Origin: Pseudomonas sessilinigenes
Lineage (GTDB): Bacteria; Pseudomonadota; Gammaproteobacteria; Pseudomonadales; Pseudomonadaceae
Reading direction: 5' to 3'
DNA length: 64,000 bases
NCBI RefSeq assembly: GCF_003850565.1
Contig: NZ_CP027706.1
Span: 2,914,001-2,978,000 of the forward strand
The position numbers and the translations under genes were made by a program. The notes beneath the pieces were generated by a model. It was not told the DNA's origin and did not search any database. It saw only the letters and a program-made list of their open reading frames with translations. Shown here in pieces: positions 18,757 to 26,674 of the stretch (positions are counted from its first letter, which is position 1; every line of letters begins with the position of its first letter).

Positions 18757-18894
18757 CTAGCAGGCGAGACGTCCCGCACGCTGTATTTGGCCTCATGTCC
18801 TGCAGTGAATTTTGTACAGAATTACTTGGACCAGGCTTGCTCTGTATATAACTTTTGTTTCAACGCAGTCTCAAACCATTGAGGAGAGACAACT

Positions 18895-19821
18895 ATGCCT
18901 TTGAAATCAGTCATACAAGTGCAAGAGAAGAGTACCTCGGAAACTTCAAGCTCCCCCGTTGCTTATCGTGCCGCTTGCCTGCGTCAGCAGGCGGCTCGCC
19001 AGAGTGAAGGGCATGATCTATCGGGACAGGATTTCAGCGCGGCGGATCTTAGCCGTCTGCGTCTGCGTTCCAGTGATCTGAGCGGCAGCAACCTGGCGCA
19101 GGCCAACCTGTCGCAAGGGCGTTTCGAGCAGAGTGTTTTCGCCAAGGCCGACCTCACCGGGGCCGACCTGTCGAAAGCCGTACTGCGTGGCAGCAACTGC
19201 GAAGGTGCGACGCTGTCGGGCGCTCTGCTCGGCGGTGCAGTCCTTGAGGATGTCCGGCTCAATGCCGCGCTGATGGCCAGTGTGAGTGCACGCCAGGCGT
19301 CCTTCCGTCGGTCCTCGATCGCAGGCAGTGAGCTGACTCATGCAGAGCTTTGCGGGGCTGATTTTTCCGATGCCTCGCTGGCGGGCTCGGACCTGAGCCA
19401 CGCTTGGCTGGTGGACGCCAATCTGTGCCGCACCAACCTGGAAGGGGCGACCCTGCGCAGTGCCAATCTGAGCCAGGCCTACCTGGGTCAGGCGGTGCTG
19501 ATCGGTGCCGATTTGCGTGGGGCGGACCTGCGAGGGGCCGACCTGCGTTTTGCCAACTTGCGTGGTGCTGATCTGTGTGGTGCCGACCTGCGTGATGCCA
19601 TGCTCACCGAGGCTTGCCTGGATGGAGCCGATCTGCGTGGCGTGCAATGGAGCGGTGCGACATTTGCCGGTACGGGGGTGAAAGAGGCTCAGCTCGATGA
19701 GGCGCTGGCCCGGCATCTGACCCTGGGGGTGATCGAGGGTGATGCTGCAAGCGTGATGGGCATCTTCAATCACGTTGTTGTGGCCGGTAAGGGTGGTGGC
19801 GGTGGCGGTGGCAACGCCTGA
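18895..19821 (+). CDS. Pentapeptide-repeat protein (PRP3), paralogue of PRP2
   Basis: 308 residues starting MPLKSVIQVQEK, with GAGGAGAG before the ATG. Pentapeptides run from about residue 42 to 280 with very regular blocks near the end (GADLRGADLRGADLRFANLRGADLCG, abbreviated here). The irregular centre (SVSARQASFRRSS) is shared with PRP2. The C-terminal tail contains a run of seven glycines just before the end, absent from PRP2. It has its own putative promoter after the 715-bp gap and is followed by a strong hairpin. Three pentapeptide-repeat proteins in one cluster suggests dose, two targets, or protection of both gyrase and topoisomerase IV. That is inference; no target can be read from the sequence. 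Confidence 0.88.
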   Translation: MPLKSVIQVQEKSTSETSSSPVAYRAACLRQQAARQSEGHDLSGQDFSAADLSRLRLRSSDLSGSNLAQANLSQGRFEQSVFAKADLTGADLSKAVLRGSNCEGATLSGALLGGAVLEDVRLNAALMASVSARQASFRRSSIAGSELTHAELCGADFSDASLAGSDLSHAWLVDANLCRTNLEGATLRSANLSQAYLGQAVLIGADLRGADLRGADLRFANLRGADLCGADLRDAMLTEACLDGADLRGVQWSGATFAGTGVKEAQLDEALARHLTLGVIEGDAASVMGIFNHVVVAGKGGGGGGGNA

Positions 19822-19846
19822 TAGGCGCTTGTCGGTTTAACGCCTG

Positions 19847-19882
19847 GGTGTCGCCCGGCTTCGGATGAAGCTGGGCGACACC
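19847..19882 (+). terminator. Strong hairpin between PRP3 and the main NRPS operon
   Basis: Arms of 16 nt, GGTGTCGCCCGGCTTC and GAAGCTGGGCGACACC, pair fully apart from one G-U, with a GGAT tetraloop, 25 bp after the PRP3 stop. There is no T-run, so it is either a Rho-assisted terminator or a leader element of the next operon. Confidence 0.6.
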
Positions 19883-20030
19883 TGGAGTGAGCCGTAGCAG
19901 CAAGCAGTGATCCAAGGGTGTGATGCACCGCGTCTGAAAGGGGCTTTGCCGAGGCCCGTGCCTGATGCGGATCACGTTGCCGGCCGTCGCGGCGACCGCC
20001 TTGGATAGGTAATACGGAATTCGACAGTTC

Positions 20031-20045
20031 AAGGAGCGAACATTG
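20031..20045 (+). promoter_or_regulatory. Ribosome site fixing a TTG start for the FAAL-NRPS gene
   Basis: AAGGAG at 20031-20036, then 6 nt, then TTG at 20043-20045 followed by CCC ATC. No ATG or GTG in frame fits this site, so the main biosynthetic operon seems to begin with a rare TTG codon, which may throttle its translation. Confidence 0.7.
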
Positions 20046-23000
20046 CCCATCAGTCTCGCGCAGGTCCTGGCTTGTCACGCTGATTCGAAGCCCGACCAGG
20101 TGGCGTTTCGCTTTTTGGATACACAAGGTACAGAGGTCGATAGCCCTACCTATGGGGAGCTGGCCCGCCAGGTTGCCGGGATGGCCGGTGGGCTGCGGGC
20201 CCGGGGCGTACTGCCGGGCCAGCCGATCGTCCTGGGTTGCAACAGCCCCGCGCAATTCATCCGTGGCTTCCTGGCCATCGTGCATGCTGGCGCCGTGGCC
20301 GTACCCGTGCCGCTCAATGGCCGGCGGCGCGGGCGCCTGGAGCATGTCCTGGCCGACTGCCAGCCCTTTGCCCTGGTGCTTGGCAGCGAGACACCTGCCT
20401 TGGCCCGTTTCTGCGATAGCGTCCCTGCAACACGACTGATTGCAGTGGATGAGGTCTTCGGGGAGTCCATCGCACCCTTTGCCGCCGATGCGCAAGACAC
20501 CTGTTTTATCCAATACACCTCAGGTTCCACCAGCGCTCCCAAAGGGGTGGTGGTGACGCATGGGCAACTGGCTGCCAACTCACGGATGATCGCGACGGTC
20601 TTTTCCCACGACAGCCACACCCGGTTCGCCAGCTGGTTGCCGCTGTTCCATGACATGGGGCTGGTGGGCGCGGCTCTGCACCCGTTGTTGATCGGGGCCG
20701 AGGCGGTACTGATGCCCACCGAGGCCTTTCAGGAGTGTCCTGAGCGGTGGTTGAGGATGATCTCGGATTATCGGGCCCACACCAGCGGCGCCCCGGACTT
20801 CGCCTATCGGATATGTGCCTCTATCGACGATCCGCATCGGCTGCATGGGATCGACCTGTCCAGTTGGCGCGTGGCCTATAACGGGGCAGAACCGGTGAAG
20901 GCGGCGACACTGGAGCGTTTTGCCGCGGCCATGCAAGCCTGCCGTTTCGACCCGGCCGCCTGGCTACCCTGCTATGGCCTTGCGGAAACCACTTTGCTCA
21001 GTGCCGGGCACCGCCAGCGTTCACCCGCGGTGGGCACAAGTCTGTGTCCCCAGGCGTTGGCCACCGGGCACGCGCAACTGGCGCTGGCCGGACAACCGGC
21101 CAGGGTCCTGGTCAGCAGTGGTACGGTGGCGCCCGGGGCCGATATACGCATCGTCGATCCCAACAGCCTGAACCCGCTGCCCGAGGGGCGTATCGGTGAG
21201 ATCTGGGTGGCGGGCGAACACGTTGCGAGTCGCTACTGGGGGCGTGCAGACGGTAGGTTCGGGGTGCGCCTGGCCGGGGACTCGTCAACTGATTACCTGC
21301 GTACCGCAGACCTGGGCTTCTTCCTCGGGAATGAGCTCTATGTCACGGGCCGGCTCAATGACCTGCTGATTGTCGCTGGGCGTAACATCTATCCGGATGA
21401 CATCGAGGAGACCGCGCGTGGTGCCGACCCGCTGCTAAGCGAGGCGCGCATGGTGGCGCTGGCCCTGACCGGCGAACAGTTCGACCAGGCGCTGGGGCTG
21501 CGCTCCTGCGAATCATGGGATAGCGAACAACTGGTGTTGCTGGTCGAGTTGCCCACGCTGGCGCCAGCACGCTCGACGATCGAGCTGGCCCAGGCGATCG
21601 CTCGAGCCTGCGAACACCCGTTGGCGGCGATAGTCTGGGTGGCCAGGGCTCAGATCAGCATGACCACCAGCGGCAAGATCCAGCGTGCCGAAGCCCGGCG
21701 CAAGCTCTTGGCAAATGACTATAAGGTCCGGGGCGTATGGCTTTCACCGACGCTGGGCGATGGCTTGGATGCAGCCCTGGCCTGCTTGGCCGGAACGCTC
21801 GGCGCACGAGGCACAGCCGTTGCGATCGGTGCAGCCCTGGCGCAGGTAGCGGCCTTGGCAGCCAATCTGCCGCAGGCCCCCGCGGTGGAGACCTCGCTGT
21901 TGGCGCTGGGCTTGAATTCACTGGCCGCTACCGAGCTGTTTGCGCGGATCTCGCACATCACGGCCATTCATGTTCCGCTGGCCATTTTGTATGACGGCTG
22001 GACCCTGGCCGAACTGGGACGCTGGTTGCGTGACCAGTCGGCAATGCCGCCATCGCGTTTACCCAGCTCCGTGCCCGAACCGACGTTGCGGGCCGGGCAA
22101 CGCTCGATTTTGCAACGCCGGGTAGAGCGGGGCGATGGAGCCTACAGCCTGGCACTGGCGGTGACGGGGACGGTGTCAGCCATCGATCGGCTGGTCGCAC
22201 GGGCGGCGGATTTGCCTAACCGCTTGCCAGCGCTGGGGATGCGGGTCTTGACGACCGCCACTGGGCCCGAGGTGGTGTTTGCCCAGGCGCATTCGCCTGC
22301 TGCGGTCGCTCGGCTGGACAGCCCCGTGCAGGCTCGTTTCGCGCTGTTGCGTTCATGCTGTAGCGAGCCTTTCGAACTGGCCAAAGGCCCTTTGCGCCTG
22401 GTACGGGCCAGCTCCAAGGATGACCCGGGCGAGACCTTGCTGGTGCAGGTGCATCACGCTGCGGTCGATTTCTGGAGCATGCTCTGGATCGCCCGGTATC
22501 TGCTGTTGCCGGCCTCGGGCAAACCCAGGTCGCAGCCATTGGCACCGCGTGCTGCAAGCGAAGCCGACCTGGGGTACTGGCGCACCGAGCTGGCATCGTT
22601 CCAGCCCACGGTATTGCCGAAGGATTTCAGGAGCGACCGGCCACAGCCACCCCATTGCATACCTTTCTCCCTGGACCACGCGGCGTTCGAGCGTTTACTG
22701 CAAGCCAGCGGGCAGACGCCCTTCGTGACGCTGCTGACGTGCGTGTTCGCCGTGCTGGGGCGCCTGAGTGGCCACTGGGACCGGGTTATCGGTGTGCCCA
22801 TCAACGATGACCTTGGCGAACGGCCGGGCTATGGCACCCGGGTGGCGCCGGTTCGGGCCGAGCTCGCAGCCGACCAGTCCTTCGTCAAGGCCGCCCGCCA
22901 CATCGGTTTCAAGCTGGGGCGCTGCTTTGTCCACGCCAGTGCGTCCCTGGAACAGATTGGCAGTCAATTGCGTCAGGTGCGTTCCGATACCGCCCCTTTG

Positions 23001-25142
23001 TTCGAGGTCGCAGCGGTGCATGTGGCCGCGGTGTCACAGGTGCCGGATCAATGGCAGCGGCTGATCTTGCGCGATGAGCGCAGCCAGGTAGTGGTCGGTG
23101 ATCTCACGCTCAGTTCCAGCGGGCTGGGCCCAGAGGCCCTTGAACAACCGATCGAGATTGTCAGTTGTGAAACAGCCAATGGCGTGGAGGGGGTGGTGCG
23201 GGTCGACGCCAGCGCCTTCAGCAACGCGACAGCGCGCCAGATCGGCTTGAGGCTGGAGCGGATGATCTGCGCGGCGGCGCAGGGGCCGGAGCAATCGTTG
23301 CAGGCGCTGGTCGACCAGGCTGCCGAGCGCGGCTGGCAAACCACGCCCCGGCTCGATCATGCCCCGGCTACGTTGCCGGCGCTGATCAGCGCATGGGCGC
23401 TGGCCCGTCCTGATTCAGTGGCGATCCAGAGCGCGCAGCAAACCTTGACCTACCGGCAGCTCGAAGAGCGTAGCGACCGACTGGCCCGACAGATTCTGCA
23501 GCAGTGGAGTCCGACCCTGGTCGCGGTGCGCAGTGGCGATCCCATTCCCTGGCTGGTAGGGCTCCTGGCGGGGCTGAAAACGGGAGCCGCCATCATGCCG
23601 CTCGATGCCCGCCTGCCCAGCAAGCGCCAAGAGGCCCTGCTGGCAACCAGTGGCAGCGACTTGCTGCTCGAAAGCCTGGCCGACGAGGCGCTGTGGTTGC
23701 CCGTTGCGAAGGACGCCCGCCTGGGGTGCCAGGTGTCTGCGACGCTCGTCACCACGCCGCGACTGTTGCCCAAGGCAGCGCCTCGGGACAGCGCCTACCT
23801 GGTCTTTACCTCGGGCTCCAGCGGGCAGCCCAAGGGAGTCAGGCAATCGCATCAGGCCTTCAGCCACTATCTGCAGTGGCAGGTCAGCGCGCTTGGCATG
23901 GGGCCCGGTGCCCGGGTGGCACAGATCGCCGCGCCAGGGTTCGACGTAGCCTTATGCGAAATCTTTGGCGGGTTGTGCCATGGCGCATCGCTGGTGCTGC
24001 CGGACCGGACCGCCGACCTGGCTCCGGACCGGCTGCTGCAATGGCTCGATGAGACTGCGGTGACCAGTCTGCAGATCACTCCGAGCCTGCTCGCCGAGGC
24101 CCTGCGTTGCAGCGCCATATGGCCACGCCGACTACAGGTGCTGGCCACGGTTGGCGAGCCGTTACCAGCCTCCCTGGCGACCGAGTTGCTGCGTCGTGGG
24201 GGCACGGATTTGCAACTGATCAACCTCTATGGCCCGACGGAAACCGTGGCGGCCTGTTGGCATCGAGTGACCTTGGCCGATCTTGAGCGCGTGCGGATTC
24301 CGGTGGGGCAGCCGATTTGCGGGCGCACGGTCGAGATCCGCGATGCGGATGGGCTGCCTGTGCCTATCGGGAGCCTGGGCGAAATCTACTTGCGTACGGC
24401 CGACATGAGCGATGGTTATGACGGCGCGGCGCAAGAGGGCGGCTTCGTCTTGCTGGCCTCGCAATCGACGGATGGCCGTGGGTTGTATCGGACCGGGGAT
24501 ATGGGCCGCTGGAACACCGATGGGCTGCTTGAAGTCATCGGGCGTCGGGACAACCAGGTCAAGTTGAACGGTGTGCGTATCGAGTTGGAGGAAGTGGAGA
24601 GCGTCCTGTGCCTTTATCCCGGTGTCCATGCGGCCATCGCCAGCCTGCGCCCGTTGGAGGCAGGCCCGCAACTGATTGCCCATGTCGAGGTGCAGGACGC
24701 CGTGACACCGCAGGCGTTGCGGCGCTTCGCGCTCGAACGCCTGCCGTTGACGGCCGTGCCCTCATTGATCGTGACCGTTGCCGAGCTGCCACGCACCCGT
24801 AACGGCAAGCTTGACCGGCGGGCAGTGGCCGCCCTGGCGCTGCCGACCGTGGACCTGGCGTGCGCCCCGGCCGCGCCGTTGCCCGAGTTGCTACGCCTGC
24901 AGCAGGCCATTGCCTTGCTGTGGCAAGAGGTATTGCCCCACGAAGGTGTTCCAGCGGCGAACAGCGATTTTTTCGCTGCCGGCGGGCATTCGATCCATGC
25001 CATGCAATTGCTCAACCTCCTCAAGACCCGGACGGGCATTGCCATCGGGCTGGCGCAGTTTCTTGCTGAACCAACGGTTGCCGCCCTGGCCAGCCTTGTC
25101 CATAGCCAACTAACACCCACCCCTTGCGTTGAGGTCCACTGA
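20043..25142 (+). CDS. Lipo-initiating NRPS: FAAL-ACP-C-A-T
   Basis: 1699 residues, TTG start. Residues ~1-570 are a fatty-acyl-AMP ligase (YTSGSTSAPKGVVVTH near 158, LPLFHDMGLVG, YGLAETT, GRNIYPDDIE), which activates a fatty acid for loading on the following carrier (LALGLNSLAATEL, ~621). A C domain follows (~680-1100; HHAAVDFWS, with Phe for Gly), then an A domain (~1110-1595; TSGSSGQPKG, FDVALCEIF, NLYGPTETV, NGKLDRRAV) and a T domain (GGHSIHAM, ~1647). The A pocket reads D-V-C-Q-A-V-L-A-A-K, which I do not recognise; small residues suggest an unusual, perhaps beta-amino, substrate, consistent with the MIO gene that follows in overlap (TGATG). This is the probable start of the assembly line; the lipid is later removed by the acylase. 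First gene of a seven-gene operon. Confidence 0.92.
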   Translation: MPISLAQVLACHADSKPDQVAFRFLDTQGTEVDSPTYGELARQVAGMAGGLRARGVLPGQPIVLGCNSPAQFIRGFLAIVHAGAVAVPVPLNGRRRGRLEHVLADCQPFALVLGSETPALARFCDSVPATRLIAVDEVFGESIAPFAADAQDTCFIQYTSGSTSAPKGVVVTHGQLAANSRMIATVFSHDSHTRFASWLPLFHDMGLVGAALHPLLIGAEAVLMPTEAFQECPERWLRMISDYRAHTSGAPDFAYRICASIDDPHRLHGIDLSSWRVAYNGAEPVKAATLERFAAAMQACRFDPAAWLPCYGLAETTLLSAGHRQRSPAVGTSLCPQALATGHAQLALAGQPARVLVSSGTVAPGADIRIVDPNSLNPLPEGRIGEIWVAGEHVASRYWGRADGRFGVRLAGDSSTDYLRTADLGFFLGNELYVTGRLNDLLIVAGRNIYPDDIEETARGADPLLSEARMVALALTGEQFDQALGLRSCESWDSEQLVLLVELPTLAPARSTIELAQAIARACEHPLAAIVWVARAQISMTTSGKIQRAEARRKLLANDYKVRGVWLSPTLGDGLDAALACLAGTLGARGTAVAIGAALAQVAALAANLPQAPAVETSLLALGLNSLAATELFARISHITAIHVPLAILYDGWTLAELGRWLRDQSAMPPSRLPSSVPEPTLRAGQRSILQRRVERGDGAYSLALAVTGTVSAIDRLVARAADLPNRLPALGMRVLTTATGPEVVFAQAHSPAAVARLDSPVQARFALLRSCCSEPFELAKGPLRLVRASSKDDPGETLLVQVHHAAVDFWSMLWIARYLLLPASGKPRSQPLAPRAASEADLGYWRTELASFQPTVLPKDFRSDRPQPPHCIPFSLDHAAFERLLQASGQTPFVTLLTCVFAVLGRLSGHWDRVIGVPINDDLGERPGYGTRVAPVRAELAADQSFVKAARHIGFKLGRCFVHASASLEQIGSQLRQVRSDTAPLFEVAAVHVAAVSQVPDQWQRLILRDERSQVVVGDLTLSSSGLGPEALEQPIEIVSCETANGVEGVVRVDASAFSNATARQIGLRLERMICAAAQGPEQSLQALVDQAAERGWQTTPRLDHAPATLPALISAWALARPDSVAIQSAQQTLTYRQLEERSDRLARQILQQWSPTLVAVRSGDPIPWLVGLLAGLKTGAAIMPLDARLPSKRQEALLATSGSDLLLESLADEALWLPVAKDARLGCQVSATLVTTPRLLPKAAPRDSAYLVFTSGSSGQPKGVRQSHQAFSHYLQWQVSALGMGPGARVAQIAAPGFDVALCEIFGGLCHGASLVLPDRTADLAPDRLLQWLDETAVTSLQITPSLLAEALRCSAIWPRRLQVLATVGEPLPASLATELLRRGGTDLQLINLYGPTETVAACWHRVTLADLERVRIPVGQPICGRTVEIRDADGLPVPIGSLGEIYLRTADMSDGYDGAAQEGGFVLLASQSTDGRGLYRTGDMGRWNTDGLLEVIGRRDNQVKLNGVRIELEEVESVLCLYPGVHAAIASLRPLEAGPQLIAHVEVQDAVTPQALRRFALERLPLTAVPSLIVTVAELPRTRNGKLDRRAVAALALPTVDLACAPAAPLPELLRLQQAIALLWQEVLPHEGVPAANSDFFAAGGHSIHAMQLLNLLKTRTGIAIGLAQFLAEPTVAALASLVHSQLTPTPCVEVH

Positions 25143-26674
25143 TGTCAGCTGCAATCCCGATCATCATCGATGCCCGTTTTTTCAGCCCTGAGGACCTGGT
25201 GGCTGCCGCCCGTAGTGGTTGTAGCCTGAGACTGGACCCAGGCGTGGTCGATAACATCGACCGAGCCCATCGCTTTGTCCTGGAGATAGCCGGTTCCGAT
25301 GCCTTGCACTATGGGATCAATACCGGTTTCGGTTCGTTATGCACGACCCATATCGATCCGGCCGACCTGTCCACCCTGCAACACAACCTGCTCAAGTCTC
25401 ATGCCTGTGGAGTAGGCGCACCGGTGACGGAGGAGATCAGTCGCCTGGTCACTTTGATCAAGTTATTGACGTTTCGCTCCGGAAACAGCGGTGTCAGCCT
25501 GTCGACGGTCACGCGCATCGTCGATTTGTGGAACCACGGTGTCGTAGGCGCCATTGCCAAGAAAGGCACGGTGGGAGCCAGTGGCGACCTGGCGCCCCTG
25601 GCTCATCTGTTCTTGCCCCTGATCGGCCTGGGCGAGGTCTGGCATCGAGGGGTGCTACGCCCCTCGGCACAGGTCCTGCAGGAACTGGGCCTGGCTCCGT
25701 TGACCTTGCAGCCCAAGGATGGCCTGTGCCTGACCAATGGTGTCCAGTACCTCAATGCACTGGGCGCATTGGCCACGGTTCGCGCCAAGCGCCTGGTGGC
25801 CCTGGCGGATCTGTGCGCGGCCATGAGCATGATGGGCTTCAGCGCGGCGCGCAGCTTTGTCGATCCGCAGATCCACCAGACCTGCCTGCACCCGGAGCGC
25901 TCCCAGGTGGCACGGCACCTGCGGCTGCTGACCCAGGGCAGCAACCATGCGGACCTGCCCCATTGCAATCCGGCGATGGAGGACCCGTACTCCTTCCGCT
26001 GTGCGCCACAAGTGCATGGGGCGGCGCGCCAGGTGGTCGGCTATCTGGAAAACATCATCGGCAACGAGTGCAACAGCGTGTCCGATAATCCATTGGTCTT
26101 TCCAGACACTCGCCAGATTCTCACCTGCGGCAACCTGCACGGTCAGTCCACCGCATTCGCCCTGGATTTCGCGGCGATCGGCATCAGCGACCTGTCGAAC
26201 ATCTCCGAGCGCCGTACCTACCAGTTGCTTTCCGGCCAGAATGGCCTGCCAGGATTCCTGGTGGCCAAGCCGGGCTTGAACTCCGGGTTCATGATCGCGC
26301 AGTACACCAGCGCCGCCTTACTCAATGAAAACAAGGTGCTGTCCAATCCGGCCTCGGTCGACACGGTACCGACCTGCCATTTGCAGGAGGACCACGTGAG
26401 CATGGGGGGAACCTCGGCCTACAAGCTTGAGACCGTGCTCGACAATTGCGAAACCATCCTGGCCATCGAGCTGCTGACGGCCTGCCAGGCCATCGACATG
26501 AATCCGGGCTTGCAGTTGTCCGAGCGCGGGCGAAAGGTTCATGCCGCAGTCCGTGAGGAGATTCCCTTTGTGCGCGAAGACCAGCTCATGGCGGACCTGA
26601 TCGGCCGTGCCCAGGCGTTGTGCCATGAATCGCCGGTGATTGCCCGGCAGTTGGCCGAGATACAGGACCAATGA
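25142..26674 (+). CDS. MIO-dependent aromatic/histidine ammonia-lyase or aminomutase
   Basis: 510 residues with the self-forming MIO cofactor triad Ala146-Ser147-Gly148 in GTVGASGDLAPLAHL. Several active-site signatures are those of histidine ammonia-lyase (HutH): Ser86-His87 in the selectivity loop (LLKSHACGVGAP), Tyr283 in EDPYSFRC, and Glu416 in QEDHVSMG. Lyases make urocanate or cinnamates; aminomutases of the same fold move the amino group to give beta-amino acids for peptide antibiotics (beta-Tyr, beta-Phe). Its position between the FAAL-NRPS (1-nt overlap) and the C-dioxygenase gene (ATGA overlap) argues for a biosynthetic role, most simply supplying a beta-amino acid (beta-His or beta-Tyr). 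No other hut genes are near. Substrate and lyase/mutase choice cannot be settled from sequence by eye. Confidence 0.88.
   Translation: MSAAIPIIIDARFFSPEDLVAAARSGCSLRLDPGVVDNIDRAHRFVLEIAGSDALHYGINTGFGSLCTTHIDPADLSTLQHNLLKSHACGVGAPVTEEISRLVTLIKLLTFRSGNSGVSLSTVTRIVDLWNHGVVGAIAKKGTVGASGDLAPLAHLFLPLIGLGEVWHRGVLRPSAQVLQELGLAPLTLQPKDGLCLTNGVQYLNALGALATVRAKRLVALADLCAAMSMMGFSAARSFVDPQIHQTCLHPERSQVARHLRLLTQGSNHADLPHCNPAMEDPYSFRCAPQVHGAARQVVGYLENIIGNECNSVSDNPLVFPDTRQILTCGNLHGQSTAFALDFAAIGISDLSNISERRTYQLLSGQNGLPGFLVAKPGLNSGFMIAQYTSAALLNENKVLSNPASVDTVPTCHLQEDHVSMGGTSAYKLETVLDNCETILAIELLTACQAIDMNPGLQLSERGRKVHAAVREEIPFVREDQLMADLIGRAQALCHESPVIARQLAEIQDQ

Larger units (their letters stand above)
18180..18894. 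other. 715-bp non-coding, AT-rich region between PRP2 and PRP3
   Basis: No convincing gene on either strand. From about 18310 to 18720 the base composition is much more AT-rich than the surrounding cluster. It contains several inverted repeats (18228-18256, 18435-18458, 18540-18559, 18607-18660) and a promoter-like pair near the PRP3 side. It could be a long 5' leader, encode a small RNA, or be remnant DNA from the duplication or insertion of a pentapeptide-repeat gene. Confidence 0.5.

Noticed and set aside
17274..19821. Pentapeptide-repeat genes as a DNA tandem repeat or CRISPR-like array
   Set aside because: The periodicity is 15 bp in coding frame with varying sequence, explained by the protein repeat.
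25142..26674. Catabolic hutH
   Set aside because: No hutU, hutI or hutC nearby and the gene overlaps NRPS genes on both sides, though its active-site motifs are HutH-like.
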